From an uncultured Bacteroidales bacterium (GTDB taxonomy: Bacteria; Bacteroidota; Bacteroidia; Bacteroidales; Muribaculaceae): a stretch of 27,245 nucleotides of DNA. The notes under the pieces are model-generated. The model was not told the DNA's origin. It did no database searches and saw only the letters and a list, made by a program, of their open reading frames with translations. This document shows positions 24,892 through 27,245 of the stretch, one piece after another. The stretch covers positions 1-27,245 of the forward strand of contig URNY01000013.1 of the NCBI GenBank assembly GCA_900549375.1, read 5' to 3'. Both the position numbers and the translations under genes were made by a program. How positions within the stretch are numbered: the first letter of the stretch is position 1; each line of letters begins with the position of its first letter.

Positions 24892-25272
24892 ATGCCGGAT
24901 AAAAAATCCATCACTATAAAAATACGTGTCGATTCGCAGACCCACGCAGAAATGCAGTCAAGAGCCGACCGATACACCGACGGTAATCTGAGTGCGTTTG
25001 TACGTTGTGCCACACTCAAATATGAAGAGCAGCCGATGGCTGACCGAGACAATCCCCGTATGATTGCTTTGATCAAGTCCGCTATCAAGCTCATCGAAAG
25101 GACCGGCACCAACACCAATCAGGTTGCAAAGCACATCAACGAGCAGCAGAAAATGAATCCTTACTCGTTGCGGGGGGCAGATCTTCTTCCCTTCGGTCAG
25201 TTTTGCGAGGGTACAGATAAAATCCAACAGATGCTGACAGACCTCTATAACATGATAATTTCAGGAAAATGA
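24892..25272 (+). CDS. MobC-family relaxosome protein
   Basis: 126 residues. The N-terminal part (SITIKIRVDSQTHAEMQSRA) is a ribbon-helix-helix-like DNA-binding segment; the C-terminal region (KLIERTGTNTNQVAKHINEQ) carries the MobC signature GTNxNQxA. It binds oriT DNA and helps the relaxase. It overlaps the relaxase start by ATGA. Confidence 0.88.
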   Translation: MPDKKSITIKIRVDSQTHAEMQSRADRYTDGNLSAFVRCATLKYEEQPMADRDNPRMIALIKSAIKLIERTGTNTNQVAKHINEQQKMNPYSLRGADLLPFGQFCEGTDKIQQMLTDLYNMIISGK

Positions 25273-27026
25273 TAGTCAAGAAACTCAACGATGTGTCCGG
25301 CGGCGGTTTCCCCGGCGCTCGATATAACGAGAAGAAGATTGCTGATGGCGTGGCAACCCTTATGGCGATGGAGAACGTCAGCGAGGCGTTGCGTCACAAT
25401 GTCGAGACGCTGCACCGCTTCGGCCTTGATGCCTCGGCTGAAGTCGAGAGGTATATGAAAGAAAACTCTAAGACTTACGGCAATACACGGACGACTCGTT
25501 TCCAGTTCCATGTGTCAGCATCTGTGAAAGGACGTGCCATGTCGCCTGAAGAACTCACCGACTTCTCGCGTGAGCTTATGGAGGGCATGGGTTATGCCCG
25601 TCAGCCGTATTTTGTTTACGCCCACCACGATACCGGCAACAACCATGTGCATATTCTCTCGACGAGAATAAAGCCAAACGGTTATGCCATATCTGACCAT
25701 CAGGACAGGCGCAGGCTTAACGAGTGCGCCAACCGCATACTATCTCCTGACATCAAAAAAGATATTGACCGGATTCTCTGTTACGACTATGAAACGGAGG
25801 GTCAGTTTGCCAATATCGTCAAGACTCACGGCTACAAGATAGAGAAATCGCTCGACGGCTACCGACTGTTCAAGTGTGGAGGCGACGCCGGGAATATCGC
25901 CATCGGTGACATCCTCAATCGAATCACCAGGAACAGCCCCAAGCGCAAAGACCGCGCTACACAGCTCCGCTCCATAATCCGGAAATACAAGAGCGAGATA
26001 GCCGAGGGAAAATGTCAAAGTGTCGATAATGTCAAAGTGTCAAAAGGTAAGAAGCGAAAGCCGGTAAAGGCAAAGTTGAACACCGACATCCGCAAAATAC
26101 TTGATAACCACGGCAAGCCGTTGAGCGAGGAGAACTGCCAGCGCATACAGACTCTTATCGATGTTCTCAAGACAAAGTTTGGTATAGACATCAGTTTTCA
26201 GAAGGACAAGGACGGCAGGGTGAGAGGCTACAGTATAATCGACCATGCCGAAAAGATAGCCTTCGACGGCAGCAAGGTGATGAAACTGTCGGAGCTTATT
26301 GATTTCGCCATCAAACCACAAAGGAAACCATCGCCGCTTGACGTGTACCGCGACCTGTTCACTGTCGAGGTGGGCAAAGACAGCAGAGGGAACTATATGC
26401 TCATCAATGTCAAAGACGGCTCGACGTACCGCAAACCAATCTCACCGAGGCAGTACGCATGGTATAACGGCGTGAAAGACGACGAGCGCGAAGATGTAGG
26501 CCTGACAATAGCGGCCACGATGTTCTCCGAGGAGATACTGACCGAATATCTCATACGCTATCCTATACACAACCATCAAGAGAGGATAAAGGGCATGGCA
26601 GTTGTCAAACATAGAAACGGCAACTACTGCATCCGAGTAGCCCTTAATGACGGCTATATGCCTTTGATAGAATTAACTTCAGAGGAGGGAGCCAAGTTCC
26701 GCTCTCTACATGCCGATGAACAAGCAAGACAAGACTTCCTGATGTCAATAGCCATGCTGCATCTTACTCGAAAGGATGCCGAGGCGGTTAAAGAGAGGAT
26801 AAAGCAGAATACCCAGTCCAAAGCCGGAGTCCGTATTCTCCCTTCCCGTCCACAGGACTACTCCCCGGAAATCTCGCAAGTGTTCACATTCAATCTTGCC
26901 AACGCACTATCTTCCCTCAATGTCAGTTCCGGCTCATCCGGCTACAAGCGCGAGCACGAAGTCGGCAACCGCTCCCGCTACGACGACATCGACAACCGTC
27001 AGTCCGGCACCCGACTTACAATGTAA
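25269..27026 (+). CDS. MOBP-type relaxase / mobilization nuclease
   Basis: 585 residues. The relaxase domain covers about 1-200. Motif III, HHDTGNNHVH at 119-128, holds the metal-binding histidines, and Tyr19 (ARYN) is the best candidate for the catalytic tyrosine. About 250-345 and beyond are helical with basic segments (KGKKRKPVKAKL) that may contact DNA or a coupling protein. It nicks oriT and leads the strand into a recipient, but no VirD4 or transfer-pilus genes are in the window, so a helper is required. Ends in SGTRLTM, followed by a hairpin terminator at 27035-27071. Confidence 0.9.
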   Translation: MIVKKLNDVSGGGFPGARYNEKKIADGVATLMAMENVSEALRHNVETLHRFGLDASAEVERYMKENSKTYGNTRTTRFQFHVSASVKGRAMSPEELTDFSRELMEGMGYARQPYFVYAHHDTGNNHVHILSTRIKPNGYAISDHQDRRRLNECANRILSPDIKKDIDRILCYDYETEGQFANIVKTHGYKIEKSLDGYRLFKCGGDAGNIAIGDILNRITRNSPKRKDRATQLRSIIRKYKSEIAEGKCQSVDNVKVSKGKKRKPVKAKLNTDIRKILDNHGKPLSEENCQRIQTLIDVLKTKFGIDISFQKDKDGRVRGYSIIDHAEKIAFDGSKVMKLSELIDFAIKPQRKPSPLDVYRDLFTVEVGKDSRGNYMLINVKDGSTYRKPISPRQYAWYNGVKDDEREDVGLTIAATMFSEEILTEYLIRYPIHNHQERIKGMAVVKHRNGNYCIRVALNDGYMPLIELTSEEGAKFRSLHADEQARQDFLMSIAMLHLTRKDAEAVKERIKQNTQSKAGVRILPSRPQDYSPEISQVFTFNLANALSSLNVSSGSSGYKREHEVGNRSRYDDIDNRQSGTRLTM

Positions 27027-27034
27027 GAATGAAG

Positions 27035-27078
27035 TAGTGACTATCTCAGCGCACCACGACGATAGTCACTATTATTTT
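27035..27078 (+). terminator. Terminator after the relaxase, built from the TAGTGACTAT repeat
   Basis: TAGTGACTATC at 27035-27045 pairs perfectly with 27061-27071 around a 15-base loop, then TTATTTT follows. The arms are the same sequence as the repeats upstream of the integrase at 10528. Confidence 0.6.
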
Positions 27079-27130
27079 GCAGAGAATTTAATGTAGAATT
27101 TAATTGGGTTTAGAATTAAACGCTACTTTT

Positions 27131-27189
27131 TAATACAGTTTAATCAAGCCGATTTATCGTGGTTTATAGCGATTTAGATAGTGACTATT
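27131..27189 (+). repeat. Second copy of the element-end region
   Basis: TAATACA, AAGCCGA and ATAGTGACTATT (27178-27189) appear in the same order as at 10377-10456, with spacing changes. It directly precedes a start codon, as the left copy precedes the integrase. Confidence 0.5.
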
Positions 27190-27245
27190 ATGGGTCAGCG
27201 GATTTTCCCGGTGGGCGGGGAGGATATCAAGAGTATAGTGTCGCC
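27190..27245 (+). CDS. Start of an unidentified gene, cut by the window edge
   Basis: ATG at 27190 opens a frame of 18 codons (MGQRIFPVGGEDIKSIVS) that continues to the end of the window. It starts directly after the TAGTGACTAT repeat, so it may be controlled with the element. Too short for identification. Confidence 0.35.
   Translation, partial: MGQRIFPVGGEDIKSIVS

Larger units (their letters stand above)
10377..27245. mobile_element. Integrative mobilizable element (right end beyond the window)
   Basis: The segment begins with repeats upstream of an integrase, carries cargo (RhuM-Fic, IS110, gene array) and ends with an excisionase-like HTH gene, DUF3987 ATPase, oriT-like region, MobC and relaxase. 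No type IV secretion genes are present, so transfer would need a helper element. Similar DNA at 10377-10456 and 27131-27189 frames the unit. Exact ends are not resolved. Confidence 0.6.

Overview
The window looks like the chromosome of a gut-type Bacteroidales bacterium (Bacteroides/Parabacteroides/Muribaculaceae range; I cannot fix the genus). The signs are TAnnTTTG promoter boxes with few Shine-Dalgarno sequences, two Bacteroidales-type tyrosine integrases (one with the IntDOT-like substitution), a Bacteroidales MobA-type protein, and a DUF3987/MobC/relaxase mobilization module. No rRNA, tRNA or CRISPR array was seen.

Layout. (1) 1-731: the end of a transfer region, with a large imperfect hairpin that may be an oriT followed by an orphan mobA-like gene. 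(2) 804-2063: a Fis-type regulator with NtrC architecture whose receiver, Walker B and sigma54-contact loop are all degenerate. (3) 2135-8476: an RND efflux operon on the minus strand (lipoprotein adaptor, inner-membrane pump, TolC-like channel) divergent from an AraC-family regulator. The gap between them carries candidate AraC half-sites 21 bp apart. A HAD-hydrolase gene that starts by ATGA overlap after araC is cut to 26 codons. (4) 8644-10518: an integrase lacking Arg I beside that cut gene, then about 640 bp of repeat-rich DNA. (5) 10528 to beyond the right edge: an integrative mobilizable element. It has its own integrase, a RhuM-Fic protein, an IS110-family insertion, a packed array of 12 mostly small membrane or secreted unknown proteins (14769-21473), and then a backbone of a conserved unknown protein, an excisionase-like HTH protein, a DUF3987 ATPase, an oriT-like region, MobC and a MOBP-type relaxase.

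The most interesting part is the gene array at 14769-21473. Its genes share almost no sequence with each other, yet three start with a nearly identical coding block (MKLTDK / MILTDK), and two junctions share a 13-bp block that is at once the last codons of one gene and a strong Shine-Dalgarno for the next. Genes overlap by 4-17 bases or abut. This looks like modular gene acquisition at repeated junctions, as described for recombinase-associated acquired interbacterial defence (rAID) immunity clusters in Bacteroidales. The immunity role is inference, because no gene here can be matched to a toxin from sequence alone.

How the parts may work together: the integrase at 10528 and the relaxase module move the element (transfer would need a helper conjugation system), and repeats of TAGTGACTAT lie both at the integrase promoter and after the relaxase. 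The array is the cargo. The efflux operon and its AraC regulator are a separate, self-contained export unit.
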